From the NCBI GenBank assembly GCA_024500155.1, contig CM044871.1, forward strand, positions 31,928,728 to 31,992,727: 64,000 nucleotides of DNA, written 5' to 3'. Below, in pieces: positions 22,862 to 34,207 of the stretch. A program made the translations under genes and the position numbers. Source of the stretch: Chenopodium formosanum. Lineage: Eukaryota > Streptophyta > Magnoliopsida > Caryophyllales > Amaranthaceae. Numbering within the stretch: the first letter of the stretch is position 1; every line of letters begins with the position of its first letter. The notes below the pieces were generated by a model that saw only the letters and a program-made list of their open reading frames with translations, had not been told where the DNA came from and ran no database searches.

Positions 22862-25062
22862 TGTAGACACCCAAATGTGTCTCTCCAAAACCAAACCCAT
22901 TGATGAATACCTTTCATGTAATTTGATTATCGAACAAAGAAAAAGTGTGAAAAGCCTAGTGATGAGGATGGTTTTATTAAAATATCTCTTCTTTCTGTTT
23001 TTGAAAATATTTCTTTTCTTACCTTATTTATGAAAAACGTGCATTCCAGTTTTGTTTGATCCATGATAAGGGTCCAATAATTGTGTAGTTGTATAGGGCT
23101 TGAAAAGACCTTTCCAACGATATATTATAAGCCCAATTCAAATGAATAATAAAGAAGTTATGGCTAAAGTACTAAATTGGGCCTGATTTGGTTTTTATAT
23201 GCGGCCCAATGATCTAGAGGAGGGCCTATTATTAATTATCATTCTTAAATATATTAGGATTGATTATAGTCTTCTAGAATACTCTAGAAGGTTCTTTTAA
23301 ATCCTAATGGAGTTAGGATTGATAATTATGTTTCAAAGAGCTTGAAATTGAATAAAACTACACCTTTTTAGAATCCTTGTTTTGTACGAAGTGGAAAATA
23401 TTCAGATTTTATTTTCGTACCTCATAATGTTTATCCAAATTTCATATGGTTGGATAGATATTGAAATTATCTTTCCAATGATATATTATAATATTAAATC
23501 CGAGCTTTAACGAAAAAGATATGAATGAGATATGAAACTTTATCCAAAACTGACACCCTTTCACTATTTTTACCATATATTTTTATCTACAAAAGATTTT
23601 AATCTGATTCTAATTGGGTTGGAAATTAGACTTCAACAGTTTTCCAACGACATATTATATGCCTTATTTGGACTTCTGGATCAAAAGATATGATAAAAAC
23701 AAAAACGCGTGAAACTGATTATTAGCGCCTTACGACAAGCATTAGCGCCTGGCGCTAATGACCAGCGTTTGGCGCTAATCGTGTTTTATTCTCGTTGAAA
23801 CTCTTATTTGTTTTTTTTATCCATCACACTGATTTTCTCTATAAATAGCCTCTTAAAATTCTGTTTTCAATCATCAATTCTATAATTCTCTCTCTCATCA
23901 ACTCTCATCAAGAATTTCTTGATTTTCTCTCTCTTTCTAAGCCTAGCCTTTTACAAACACAATTCCTCATACATTAGCACTAGACATACTTAGCCAAGTT
24001 CGAATTTGCCATCGCCCTAGACGAGAAAGGTTTTAATTTCTGAGGGTTTGGTCCCAAATCTTTATTTCAATTATTTAATTTAATTCTTTGATTTTATATT
24101 TTAATTGAAGTTACTAACGTGTGTATTTTTTTATTAGAAAGAGATACGAGGCATCCAAGTAAGTGATTTAACTGATTTATTGATATTATGATATAGAAAT
24201 CATGTCTAGGTTGTTATTATGATTCCTAGCGTCATGTTAGGGCGTTTTGATCTTCCTAGTATCATGTTTAGGGTAATAACTATAATTTTAATATCAAATA
24301 TGACAATTGTGATTCTTGCGATGCTTCCTATTTTCTTTCCTAATATTCATGTTAGTATCATGTTAGGGCTATATATTTGATCTTTGATATTTAGTGACAT
24401 GCCAGGGTTTGTTATTAATCTTATTAATATCATGCCTAGGATCTTGCTATTATTATGCTTTAACATGATTATGATTATGATTTTTAATATTATGATTATC
24501 ATAATTGTTGTAATAATTGTTATGATAATTATTATGTTGCTTGATATATATTTTTTGTTATTGCTTGATCACACCTTTTATGCATGTTTAAAGGGAATTT
24601 GTACTTATAATCACACTTAATAAGATAATTAATAATCTTATTTAAGGTTAATATTATTATAATTCAAGCGATCGCCAATAATTGATTTATTTGTGCATTA
24701 ATATTCAACCAACATAGATAAACATGTTTAGGGTAAACTTATTGAGTGTATGTTAGTCAGAAAGCGCACATGAATACGATCAGAATAAAGTAGAGGCCTA
24801 TTATTAGGGCTGGTTTAATCTCTTTTAGGTTGGATTTATACCTTCACCCCCGAACTACTAGTCATGGTTCCAGACTTATTGGAGTTAATTAGCTCTTGGA
24901 TCGTTAAGGGGTGTAACCTTCACCTCGTGAACGGTTTACAAGTTCCTAAAACTTGTTGGCGACTCTTTTGCTCTATCTTCTTTCCCTTTAGACGCCACCA
25001 TACTTTAGTGTATGATCACAGTGGGGTTCAAGCTAGGGGTAATGCTTGAAATATTCCCTACA
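22862..25062 (+). repeat. 3' LTR of LARD
   Basis: 2201 bp, matching the left LTR along its length, including the U3 palindrome at 23740-23760 and the TATA box at 23840-23848. It ends CCCTACA at 25062 and is followed by the CGTGG duplication. Confidence 0.93.
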
Positions 25063-25067
25063 CGTGG

Positions 25068-26224
25068 CGGAGGAGCAGAGACGACAAAAATCTCTAAGAA
25101 GTGCTGAATAGCAACTCTCTTTCCTAGGTACACCGCTGCCTCATACGTTTCCTCTAAGTAGCAATGCTCAGCCATGTACTGCGCAGCCAGCGTAGGAATA
25201 ACCAAGCCTCTTCATGGCCGGTATAACACGTCAGGCTCCTACAAAGAATGCCTATTAGATAAAGCACTGCCAAAAGCAATACAAATATGTCAAGTATGCA
25301 AAAGAACATACCGAGAGGATCAGCTCTCGAACGTGGGCAGTAGTCGCCTAGTTACTGTAGCGACCTCCCCAACAGGCGCCAACGGGGACTCGCGTGGAGA
25401 CAGCCTCGCCGGCGGAAGCGAAGGAAAGTACTCGTAGAACCAAATCTACAGAGGTAACTTTTAAGAGATAAAGTATACATCTACGACTCGCCAGAAGTTA
25501 GACAGAGCGATTTCTCCTGTGTAAGACCGTTGTCAACAAGAGTCTCGCAATCCTCATAAAAAGTTAGCATAGGCCAAGCTGGCCCAATCATAAGTCCCGA
25601 TCAGCTGAAGATCGCGGACAGCAGGAAGGTAGTAAAGTAGCACCCTACTACCCTTGTCAGGGGAAAACGTCCCTGATAGCGAAATAAGTGCAAAGATGCG
25701 CACCCGCTGCTCTCGAGGGGTTTGCATCATCCTCAAAATCCATCGCCAGAGTCGACCGGCGAATGCACCTGGAGCTAAATCGTGATGGCTCCACCTCAGC
25801 ACGGGCCCGAACAACAATCAGACTCCAAGGAAAGTGGAAAGTGTTGGTGGTGTCCCAAAAGAACTCCACTAAAGCGCAAACCACGTGGTGGCTCGCGTCA
25901 AATGAGTACATGGCCTGTGTGGCCCGAAAGGGCAGTCAGCCCACAAGACTCCCAAAGAAGTCGCAGCCCCTCATCGCCGCTGAAATACTTGCCGTACAGC
26001 TTGCCCAGGGTGTCATTGCCTGAACCGTGGCAACGCGTCCTATCGTTACTAATCCCATGACGCACCCTGTCTTAAATGTGGTGCTCGGGGGAAAAGAACA
26101 GTGTCCGCTCGTCCCACTCAGGGAAGGGACCGAGAGAGGTGGACGGGTCGGCGTCCTCCTGAACGAGCTCGTGTTCTCGTCGCGTGTCTCGAGATAGGGA
26201 ACCGGAACCTCGTTGTCTAGCCAT
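25068..26224 (-). pseudogene. Antisense gene 2, 5' exons with PMD-like domain, element 1
   Basis: Read leftwards from an ATG at 26224: MARQRGSGSLSRDTRREHEL, then, across frameshifts, DASHHVVCALVEFFWDTTNT, FHFPW, LLYYLPAVRDLQLIGTYDWA and FYEYFPSLPP. This pattern (a tryptophan-rich NTFHFPW segment, then a GTYDWA-type segment and a FYEYFP segment) is that of plant mobile domain proteins, which include MAIN/MAIL1 and are often carried by transposons. A donor GTATGT at 25311 and acceptor TTTGTAG at 25239-25245 bound a 73 bp intron; exon B runs from 25238 into the LARD. A short intron near 25446-25484 is probable. A stop (about 26110) and frameshifts make it a pseudogene. Confidence 0.68.
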
Positions 26225-26935
26225 ACTACATTGTGCAAAATTGACAAAAATTAAGGTTCTATAGTACCTAAGGTTCGCCTAGCCGCATGATACTATGTTC
26301 GCAAAAAAAAAAAATAAAAAAAAAAAAAAAAAAAAATAAAAAAAAAAAAAAAAAAAAAAAAAAACAGAGTACGTAGTATTAAAACAGAGCACAATTTCAA
26401 TTCAAGCATATATGGCATTTTTCATGCAACCAAACAATGTCTTGCAATATGATGATAATTATTGTGACAAATTGAACAATAATTGCTTGCAAAAACATCA
26501 AGAACGAGCCGCATTGTTTCCCGACCTAAAGAGGTTCAATAATGGTGAACTGTTCGTTTCTTCACCAAATTGAGTCAAACAAGTCTCAAAATACTCCCAA
26601 GGCAATATATAAACATAATCAAGCAATTTCGTTGCATAAAATTTGATAAACAAAGAAAATTGAGCAATGTAAGTTTCGAATTTTCAAGAAATTCGTGAAT
26701 GAACATGTTCGAAATTCGTCAAAATTCGAGTGAGTTTGGAAAAAACTTACTTAGATCAACAAATTAGATGAACAAATCTTTGATTTGCAACAAATTTGAG
26801 TGAATTTGATTGAGAAACGAGCGAGCGAGAACTATTAATTTGAAGTTTCGCGGTGAACTCAAACGAGAATAAGAGCAATAACAGCAAAATACATGAGGAA
26901 AAAAGGGGATTTATACGGAATTCCTGACTCCAGCG
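26225..26935 (-). promoter_or_regulatory. Promoter and 5' UTR of antisense gene 2
   Basis: Read leftwards from 26935 there is the start of a palindrome cluster (CGCTGGAG), then CCGTATAAATCCCC (TATA at about 26909-26917), then nearly 700 bp of AT-rich leader down to the ATG at 26224, including an A-rich run at 26300-26364 (T-rich on the gene strand). The cluster is separated from its other half (28152-28260) by the solo copia LTR. The promoter call is inferred from the repeated order cluster-TATA-gene. Confidence 0.5.
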
Positions 26936-28151
26936 TGTTGGGGTTTGGTGAGTCCAACTCACCGCGGAAACAAACCCAAAACCAAGACCGCACTCGCAAT
27001 AAATAAAACCATGAACATAAATAAATTAATCACAAGATTAAGACAAGATAATTACCTTTGGAGAGTGCTTCGTCCAAACGGAAGGGGCTCTTACATCGAA
27101 AGCTAGCCTCGAAAATACGACGGCCTCCAACGATAGTCCACCCACAACTTGACCACCGAAAATGGTCCAATGCCTTGGAGTTAGCAAGGCCCGACCAAAA
27201 CCCGAGTGATTAGTGAGTTCAAAGGTTTTCACAATGGTGATGCCTTTTCCAACTCTCACTCAAGCAATTTTCCCAATACCCCAACTTGGGTATTTATAGG
27301 AAAAATAAGAGAGTGAAAAGCTCTCCCATCAATGTGGGAGAATTTGATTTTTCCATTTTATTTAAAGATAAAATAAAATTAATAATCAAACTAATAATAA
27401 ATCAACAAGTGGCAAGCTTATGTGAGAGGTTAGGTGAGGACCATTTGGAGGAGGGGGGACCAAACTTGCTCCCCACTCTCTCCCTCACCTTGCGCCACTT
27501 GGGAACTCTCACTTGGGCACCAAGGCACCCAAGTGGGCTTCCAATTTTGCGGCTGCCCTTCTCTCGGCCCAGCCATCCCCGCAACACAAATGCGGGCTGC
27601 TGCTCGCATTCTCTCGGCCAGCACCCATGCACTTGCGTGCGAGCTTCTTCTGCCGAGAGCTGCTGCTAGCATGCCGCACACCTAGTGCGGGCTGCTAGCT
27701 GCAACATGCTAGCATGCCACACACTAGGTGCGGGCTACTAGCTCGGCTATACCCCCTAGCACTCGGTGTTCCGATGTTAGGGGCATTTTGGTCTTTGTTA
27801 GTTTATTATTATTTTCATGTCTCGTCTTTTACAATTTTTCGACTCGACTTCCGACGTTCGGTTTTGACGCTCTAAGCTCGAATTTCCGACGTCTAAATAT
27901 TAATTACTCGGTTGAATTATAAATTAATTCATAATTAATTCGTCGCTTCGGTTCGTTAGTTGCTTGGGTGTGACCTGAAGGGTTCAGTCAAGATTAAGCT
28001 GTAATATTAATTATGCATTAATATTACTGATCGGAACCGGCCTCCACCCAGGCATTCCGATCACTTGACCTTACTGAATATGTTAGCTTTCTAATAATTC
28101 TGAACCCACTAACGGAATAGTACACTTGTTCGAAGGACACCATTCCTTTCA
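26936..28151 (-). mobile_element. Solo copia LTR
   Basis: 1216 bp, TGTTGGGGTTTGGTGAG at the left and CACCATTCCTTTCA at the right, flanked by the duplication CAGCG (26931-26935 and 28152-28156). The same LTR bounds the copia element at 41261-42693 and 50001-50949, where the coding strand is minus; so this copy also reads leftwards. The region 27590-27760 is GC-rich, with repeated GCTAGCATGC-like palindromes. The short frames across it are LTR sequence. Confidence 0.9.
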
Positions 28152-29111
28152 CAGCGTCGCACGACAGCTTTGTCCCCAAGCGACAGAGTGCAGCGTCTAG
28201 CGACAGGGACAAACTGTGGCGCCAGAGAGTTTGCAACGGCGACAGAGCGCGAAGCCTCTCAGAATGATTATTTTGACCTCGTATAACAATTTTGGGTTCC
28301 TTGGTACGCCAATTAGCCCTATTAGCAATTTGACATGATTTAGTAATCGGGTCGGTTACAATCACATTAAGTGATTGACGTGATAAATGATTGTCTCACT
28401 TAGCTTAAAGCGCCTAAACATTAGCTCACCGCAAAGGCACCGACATAATGGTTCATAAACAAACAGAAGGCACCAACCTACTGGTTCAAAATTCAAAAGC
28501 ATCGACATACTGGTTCACAAGCAGCAAAAGCGCCGACGCACTGGCATAGCAGAAGCAAAGTTCAAGCGATCTTTAAAGAATCGATAGGCGTTGGTCTTCG
28601 GTGATACTCTTCAGAGTATTATCGCAACAAATGAGGATGGCTTCAGGCGAAGCAATCTTCGATCATGTTCCCTGGCTTGCGGAAGATGGTCACAAAGCGG
28701 TAGAGGATGGTTTCAGGCAAAGCAATCTTCGATAGTATTCTATGGCTTGCTGAAGACTATCGCAGCAGAAATTGGAGGAAGTTAAAGGCGTAGCAGTCTT
28801 CAGGCGGTATCCCCTAGCTTAAGGAAGATCGTCAAAGAAGCAAGATGGCGTTCCCTAGCTTGTGGAAGGTTGCCACAACAGCAAATGCAACACAGCAAAT
28901 CGGTTACTCAAGAGACGTGTGCTCGACGGTGCAAGATACGCTTTACTTTAACTCTCTTATCTGTTTTAACTAACGCTAGTTTGCAGGTATTGGCGTTACA
29001 AGAGTGATTTAGGATCGCAGAACATTCTGAATCATTCTCCGTCCCTATCGATACTTTAACTTTTGTTTTCGAAACTTGCGCTTCTCCAAACTCAGTAAAA
29101 GTTGGGGCTTC
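28152..29111 (+). other. 3' internal region of gypsy element 1
   Basis: A palindrome cluster (28152-28260) comes first; it is the other half of the antisense promoter cluster. Then come 31 bp tandem units (about 28430-28560), 70 bp tandem units starting GAGGATGG at 28633 and 28703 with a degenerate third, and a purine-rich tract AAAAGTTGGGGCTTC (29097-29111) beside the LTR. No gene is visible. Confidence 0.7.
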
Positions 29112-30377
29112 TGTAGACATCCATTTGTGTCTCCCCAAAACTAAACCCGCCGATGAGTACCATTCACGTCGAATCATAATCGAATGAAGTGAAAGTGTGG
29201 AAAGTCTGGTGTTGCGGTTAGTTTTTAATTCTTTTTCTTTATCTCTGTTTTTGAAAACCTATTTTATGAAAATAGGGGATCCAGTTTAGTTTGGTCTGTG
29301 GAAATTGTCCCATAATAGTTTAGTTGGATCGGGTTCGAAAAGAGCTTTCCAACGATATATTATAGGCCCAATTCCGATGAATAATGAGGAAGTTATGGCC
29401 AAATTACTAAACTGGGCCCGGTTTGATTTTTATATGCGACCCAATGATCTAGAGGAGGGCCTATTATGATTTAATATTCCTAATGCAATTAGGATTGATT
29501 ATAGTCTTCTAGAATCTTCTAGGAGATTCTTTTAGCATTGATAATTGAGTTTTAAGAGTTTTATTTAGAGTAAAAGAAGTGTTATTTAGGAAATTATAGT
29601 TTTACCCTTCGTGCGCCTAAATTTTATGAAAATATGAAAACACGTGGAAAAACTGTCTACATCGCCGCACTACAGGCTGTCGCCTCGCGACAAGGACGTG
29701 TTTGGCGACAGCTTCGTGTTTTATTCTTTTCGAAACTCTGATTCTTTTTTTATCATATCCAACTGATTTTCGTTATAAATAGCCTCCTAAAACCTTTGTT
29801 TTCAATCACCAACTCTCATCAAAAAATTCTTGATACTCTCTTTCTCTCTTTTCTAAACTAGCCTTTTACATACAAAATTCCGCATTCACAAGATCTAGAC
29901 ACACCTAGCCAAGTTTGAAGTTGCCTTCGCCCTAGACGTCAAAGGTTATATTTCTGAGGGTTTGGTCCCAAATCTAGTCTAAACTTTCTTAATCAATTAT
30001 TTAATTTGATTGTCTTGATTTATTATTTTCCTTGAAGTTACTAACGCGTGTATTTTGTTATTAGAAAGAGATACGAGGCATCCAAGTAAGTACTTTAATT
30101 GCTTTAATTTATATTATGATACAAAAATCATGCTTAGGTTGTTATTTGGCTTCCTAGTATCATGTTTAGGGTAACAACTAAATTCCTAATATCACGTATG
30201 ATTGTTGTGATGCTTATTATTTTCTTTCTTAATGGCATGTTAGTATCATGTTAGGGCTAAAGCTTTGATCTTTGATGTTTAGTGACATGCTAGGGTTTGT
30301 TATTAATCTTGTTAGTATCATGCCTAGGATCTTGCTATTAATATTATGCTTTAACATGATTATGATTATGATTATTG
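29112..30377 (+). repeat. 3' LTR of gypsy element 1 (3' truncated)
   Basis: It starts TGTAGACATCC and follows the 5' LTR as far as the GATTAT-rich stretch, with TATA at 29774-29782 and the U3 cluster at 29650-29720. It ends abruptly near 30377, where the 3' internal region of the reverse-oriented element begins. About 550 bp of LTR is missing, so transcription termination and a target duplication cannot be checked. Confidence 0.88.
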
Positions 30378-32980
30378 TGATCTTTTGTCGTGCTATCTCG
30401 TGCTATCTTCTCAAATCTTAGTGACAACCTCCATAATCTTAGCGAATGCCGTCGAAGACCGCCTATCTCGTGCTATCTTCTCAAATCTTAGTGACAACCT
30501 CCACAATCTTAGCGAATGCTATCGAAGATAACTTATCTTGAAGTCATCCTCGGTTGTTGCGATAATATTCCAAAGGAAACTACCGAAGACCAATGCTTGT
30601 TGATCCTTAATGCTGCTTGAATTTTGATGTTGTAGATACTTGCTGAAATTGCTGCTGTGCCAGTACGACGTCGCTTATTGCTTTTTGTGAACCATTACGT
30701 CGGTGCCTGCGATGAGCCAATGCTTAGGCGCTTTAAGCTAAGTGTGACGATCTTTTGTCAGGTCGATCACTTATTGCAATTGTAATCAAGCCGACTACTT
30801 AATCATGTCAAATTGCTTATAGGGGCTAACTGGAATACAAGGAACCTGGAAATTTCTGCACTAGGTCCGCATAATCTAATATGGGGGCCACGCATTGTGT
30901 CGCCGCACCAGCGCTCGCTGGAACTATCTGGCGCCGTGCTTTTCATCTGTCGCCAGGCGACAGATGTTGTCGCCAAGCGACAGCCTTGTCGTCAGGCGCT
31001 GGAGTCGGGTCTTCCCTATTTTACCTTGCTGCTGTTGTTCGTTGCTCGGTTTCGCTTCGAATTTTGAACTTGGTCGTTTCCTTTCAACAAAATCCGCTCA
31101 AATCTTTAGTAAATTAAAGCTCTTCATCTCTAATTTACTGATCCAAGTAATTTTTCTTAAACTCCTCTTATCTTGGAAGAATCTCATGTGGTCATATTCG
31201 CAATTTTTCAAAAAAATCCGAGAATGTTCTTACTCGTTTGCTCTTTGGAATGTACCTACACTTATATTTTGGACTATAGGACTTTGCTCATCCTTCTTTA
31301 GGGTTGACCTAAGACTTAGTGTTGCTTGACTCATTGACTTGACATGACTCAAGGTATAAACTTGACTTAATGATGACTCACTTTGTGTGACTTGTGTGTG
31401 CATAGTGTTGACTCAATGTGATAACACGACATGACTCAATGTGTACATGACTAGAAATGAAGAAAAACAAAAAATTTCCGTCATTTTTGTGGAGGGTACC
31501 GACTTTCTCCCGAAAAAGAAAGACGCGAAAAAGAATCAAAGTGTTTGAGGGTGCATGTTAAATGAGCTTAATCTATTAATATTGTTTCTCATAGTACAAG
31601 GATTATAACATCTTAGACTATCCTAGTTGACTTGATAATGAAAGTAGTTAGGTAACTTAGACGCGGAGGCTAAGTACTTCATACTTTGTGATGCAATGAT
31701 GATTGATGTCGATATGACAAAGCATGTTTCAGCGTTGTGTTAAGATTTCATGACAAAGGGTTCCTAAGAGAAGTATATTTGGTCATGTATCTGTGATGTG
31801 TGTGATGGTGACACTAAAGTTAGGTCGCAAGGGCTAAGTTTATGGAAAATATATATTAAAAAGAGTCAAATGGTGGTGACACTTAGGCTAGGTAGGCAGA
31901 TGATGTAGGGATCAAGCCCCCAAGTCTAGCTCTAAATGAAAAAGGATGAGCATTGGAGATCCTTTGATATGATCATAGGATGAGCATTGGAGATCCTTTT
32001 ATTACGGCCGCACCTCGATGTGAGGTTGCCTATGTATCCGTTAGGAATCAGGCCAAACATAGCTCTAGCCGAAGCACGCACAAGTGTTTGTATACCTCAA
32101 AAAGGTCATTTTAAGGGTTGTAATGTGGTTAGGCTAAAGGTTGAAGAAGAAAGGGATAAAAACTCAAGACTCTAGATAAGCCCCCAAGGTGTGCAACCTT
32201 GCTTTTGAATCTTTATATTTTTATGCTTGAGGCTTTCTACTCTTTTTTAGCTTTTTCTATTATTATTTTTTTATTTTTTATTTTTTTTATTTTGAACCCT
32301 TTTTTTTTATTAGTGTGGGAAATCCCGATCATGCGGTCTATCACTCACTTGGCATTCATGTTTCTCAGGTACAGTGCTGAGCACTCGATAAGAAACGCAA
32401 TATGAGACGTGTTCTTATCAAAGATATTTTCATATCAAAGACATTGGAACACTTGCCCTTTTGTACACTTTTATTATTTTTTTTTATTGTTTTTTTTATT
32501 TGGTCTTTTGAAATCACTCAAGCTTTTTAAAATTGCATAAGTTGCACACTGTCTCATCCTATGTTTAGGTAGATGTGGGTTGAAGAAAGAAAGGTCTATC
32601 GTTAGACGAGGCTCAAAGTGATTTATCAAGAAAGGATTGCATATTTGAAGGGTGAAAGGTAATATGATGTGGCTACAAGGGGTGCCTCAAATCATTGGTA
32701 TACCTTGTGCTTATTTTTTTTTATTTTTTTATTTTTTTATTTTTTTTTAATGCGATGTAATGAAATGATCATATGCAAGAAAATAAATGCTTATTTTTAT
32801 TAAAGAAAAAGAAAGAATGATTCTACAAAATAAATCTAAGGAGAATAAAAAGGGGCCTATGCTCGACTTATTGGGGAAGGGATAAATAAGAGAAATAGAA
32901 AAGAAGAGGTCACTAAATCTTGTCGTTGAAGCTCGCCTTGTGTTGTTTGCTTTATCATCACTAGCTCTTCTTGATAGCTG
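30378..32980 (-). other. 3' internal region of the gag-only element
   Basis: It is homologous in reverse to 18960-22340 of the LARD. It contains 70 bp tandem units (30400 and 30470), a palindrome cluster (30905-31010) with a perfect palindrome at 30944-30966, TGACTC-rich sequence (31330-31440), the inverted CCGTCATTT block (31474-31510) and T-rich runs (32230-32760). No coding sequence is supported. Confidence 0.65.
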
Positions 32981-32995
32981 GAGGTATGGGAAATT

Positions 32996-34207
32996 TGTTA
33001 TTATCGATCAAATGTTGGATAGCCTCTTTTAGCTTCCAACAGCTCTCAGTAGTATGACCCCTACCTTGATGGTATTTGCAATGTGCAACTAGATTCTAAC
33101 TAGGCAACTCTTTTCAAGTGCGGGATCTTGAATAGGTTCAATGGGAGTAATGAGTCCCTCAGTATGGAGTTGATCGAAGGCATCATCGTAGCTCATCCCA
33201 ATGGGGGTGAAGTCTTTCCTCAGTTGCTTGTTAGATCCTTGGTTATCCATGGCTAAAACTTCACTAAGATCAAAGGTACTAACATTATTACTAGAGTGGG
33301 CGTTTTCGTAAGAAGAAGGATTGTCGTTCTTCTTTCCTTTCCAGCCATTGTGGCTATTATTGTTAGTAGCTTTTTGATTTGCGAGGTCATCTTTGATCTC
33401 GATGCCTATGTCATAGATGGCCTTGAAAGTATTCAAGTTGTGTTGATATTTTAAGTGCTTTGAATACTTTTCTTGTAAATTTTTTATGAACATCCTTACG
33501 GATTCTTTTTTAGTAGGGACTTCGACCATGTTAGCGGAAGTTTCCCTCCACTTGTTGAAGAAGGAGGTGAACCGTTCGTTTTCTTTTTGTTTTAGCATCT
33601 CAAGTTGTCTATAGTCGGTTTCAATTTGAATATTACACTTATATCTATCAATGAAAGCATTTTTTATTCCATCCCAGGTAGAGGTCTTCTCTTTATCAAG
33701 GGAGAAGAACCAATGTTGACAAATGGTTTCAATATATAGCGAGAATAAAGAGTGAAAAATATTCTTATCAATCCCTTTAATGTTCATTACAGTTTCAAAG
33801 GACCTTAAATGAAAGTAAGGATTGTCAGTTGGCTTAAACTTAGAGATGTCATTGGCATTGAACTTCTGCGGAAGAAGCTCCTTGTCCACTAATACCCCTT
33901 GTGAGCTAATGCCCTGGAACCTGTCATCATTAGATATCTTGCTCAAGCTCTCTTGCATGAGCTCGATTTGTTGTTGCATCACGAGGTCATTGATTTGGAG
34001 GTTTAAGGTCATTAGAAACTCAGTAGCACCATTCATTTGCTTCTTAAGCTCATTGAATTCTTCTTGACTCGCCATTGTCTTCTTAGCTTTCCTTTTCTCA
34101 CTCACTGGTTTATTAAAAAGTTGAACTTGAACGAAAGTATTGTCCTTGATTAATCGCCCTTCTCTCCTTGACCAAAAACTGTGGAAAGGGAAATTAGGGA
34201 TATTCAC
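32996..34207 (-). pseudogene. gag of the gag-only element (nearly intact)
   Basis: A 372-residue open frame (34207-33089) carries the whole capsid part: an N-terminal extension with FVQVQLFNKPVSEKRKAKK, MASQEEFNELKKQMNG, the NPYFHLRSFETVMNIKGIDK region, and DRYKCNIQIETDYRQLEMLK. A frameshift at about 33095 ends it just before the zinc knuckle, which is still readable in another frame (CKYHQGRGHTTESCWKLKE, C-x2-H-x4-H-x4-C). After the knuckle and about 20 more residues, the sequence jumps to the 3' internal region at about 32990. It is the least damaged gag in the window and lacks internal stops. The ATG of MASQ is an alternative start, at about 34072. Confidence 0.85.

Larger units (their letters stand above)
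15179..25062 (+). mobile_element. LARD-type non-autonomous gypsy element
   Basis: A complete insertion: LTRs at 15179-17383 and 22862-25062, and the 5 bp target duplication CGTGG at 15174-15178 and 25063-25067. The internal 5.5 kb has a primer site and polypurine tract but no gag, pol or antisense genes. The two LTRs look nearly identical apart from scattered substitutions, so it is younger than its host element 1. Leader blocks, palindrome clusters, the inverted CCGTCATTT pair and 3' tandem repeats are all kept, as in the coding elements. It must have used proteins from a relative. Confidence 0.9.
505..30377 (+). mobile_element. Ty3/gypsy Tat/Ogre-type element 1 (nested, decayed)
   Basis: The order is 5' LTR (505-2392), primer site, 1.6 kb leader, gag-protease-RT-RNase H-second RNase H-integrase (4026-12538), two antisense genes, tandem repeats, polypurine tract and a 3' LTR that is broken at 30377. 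Without the nested insertions it is about 16 kb, large as is typical of the Ogre branch. Four later insertions interrupt it: a solo LTR in gag, a MULE remnant at the integrase, a LARD in antisense gene 2 and a solo copia LTR at the antisense promoter. The left flank is GTCTT; because the 3' LTR is cut short, no matching target duplication can be seen. Many stops and deletions show that it is an old copy. Confidence 0.88.

Noticed and set aside
25688..26060. Plus-strand frames of 111 and 92 codons
   Set aside because: Shadows of the minus-strand mobile-domain pseudogene, whose amino acid pattern is recognisable on the other strand.
26300..26364. Long A-rich run as a retroposon poly(A) tail
   Set aside because: It is embedded in the 5' leader of antisense gene 2, with no target duplication and no coding sequence ending at it.
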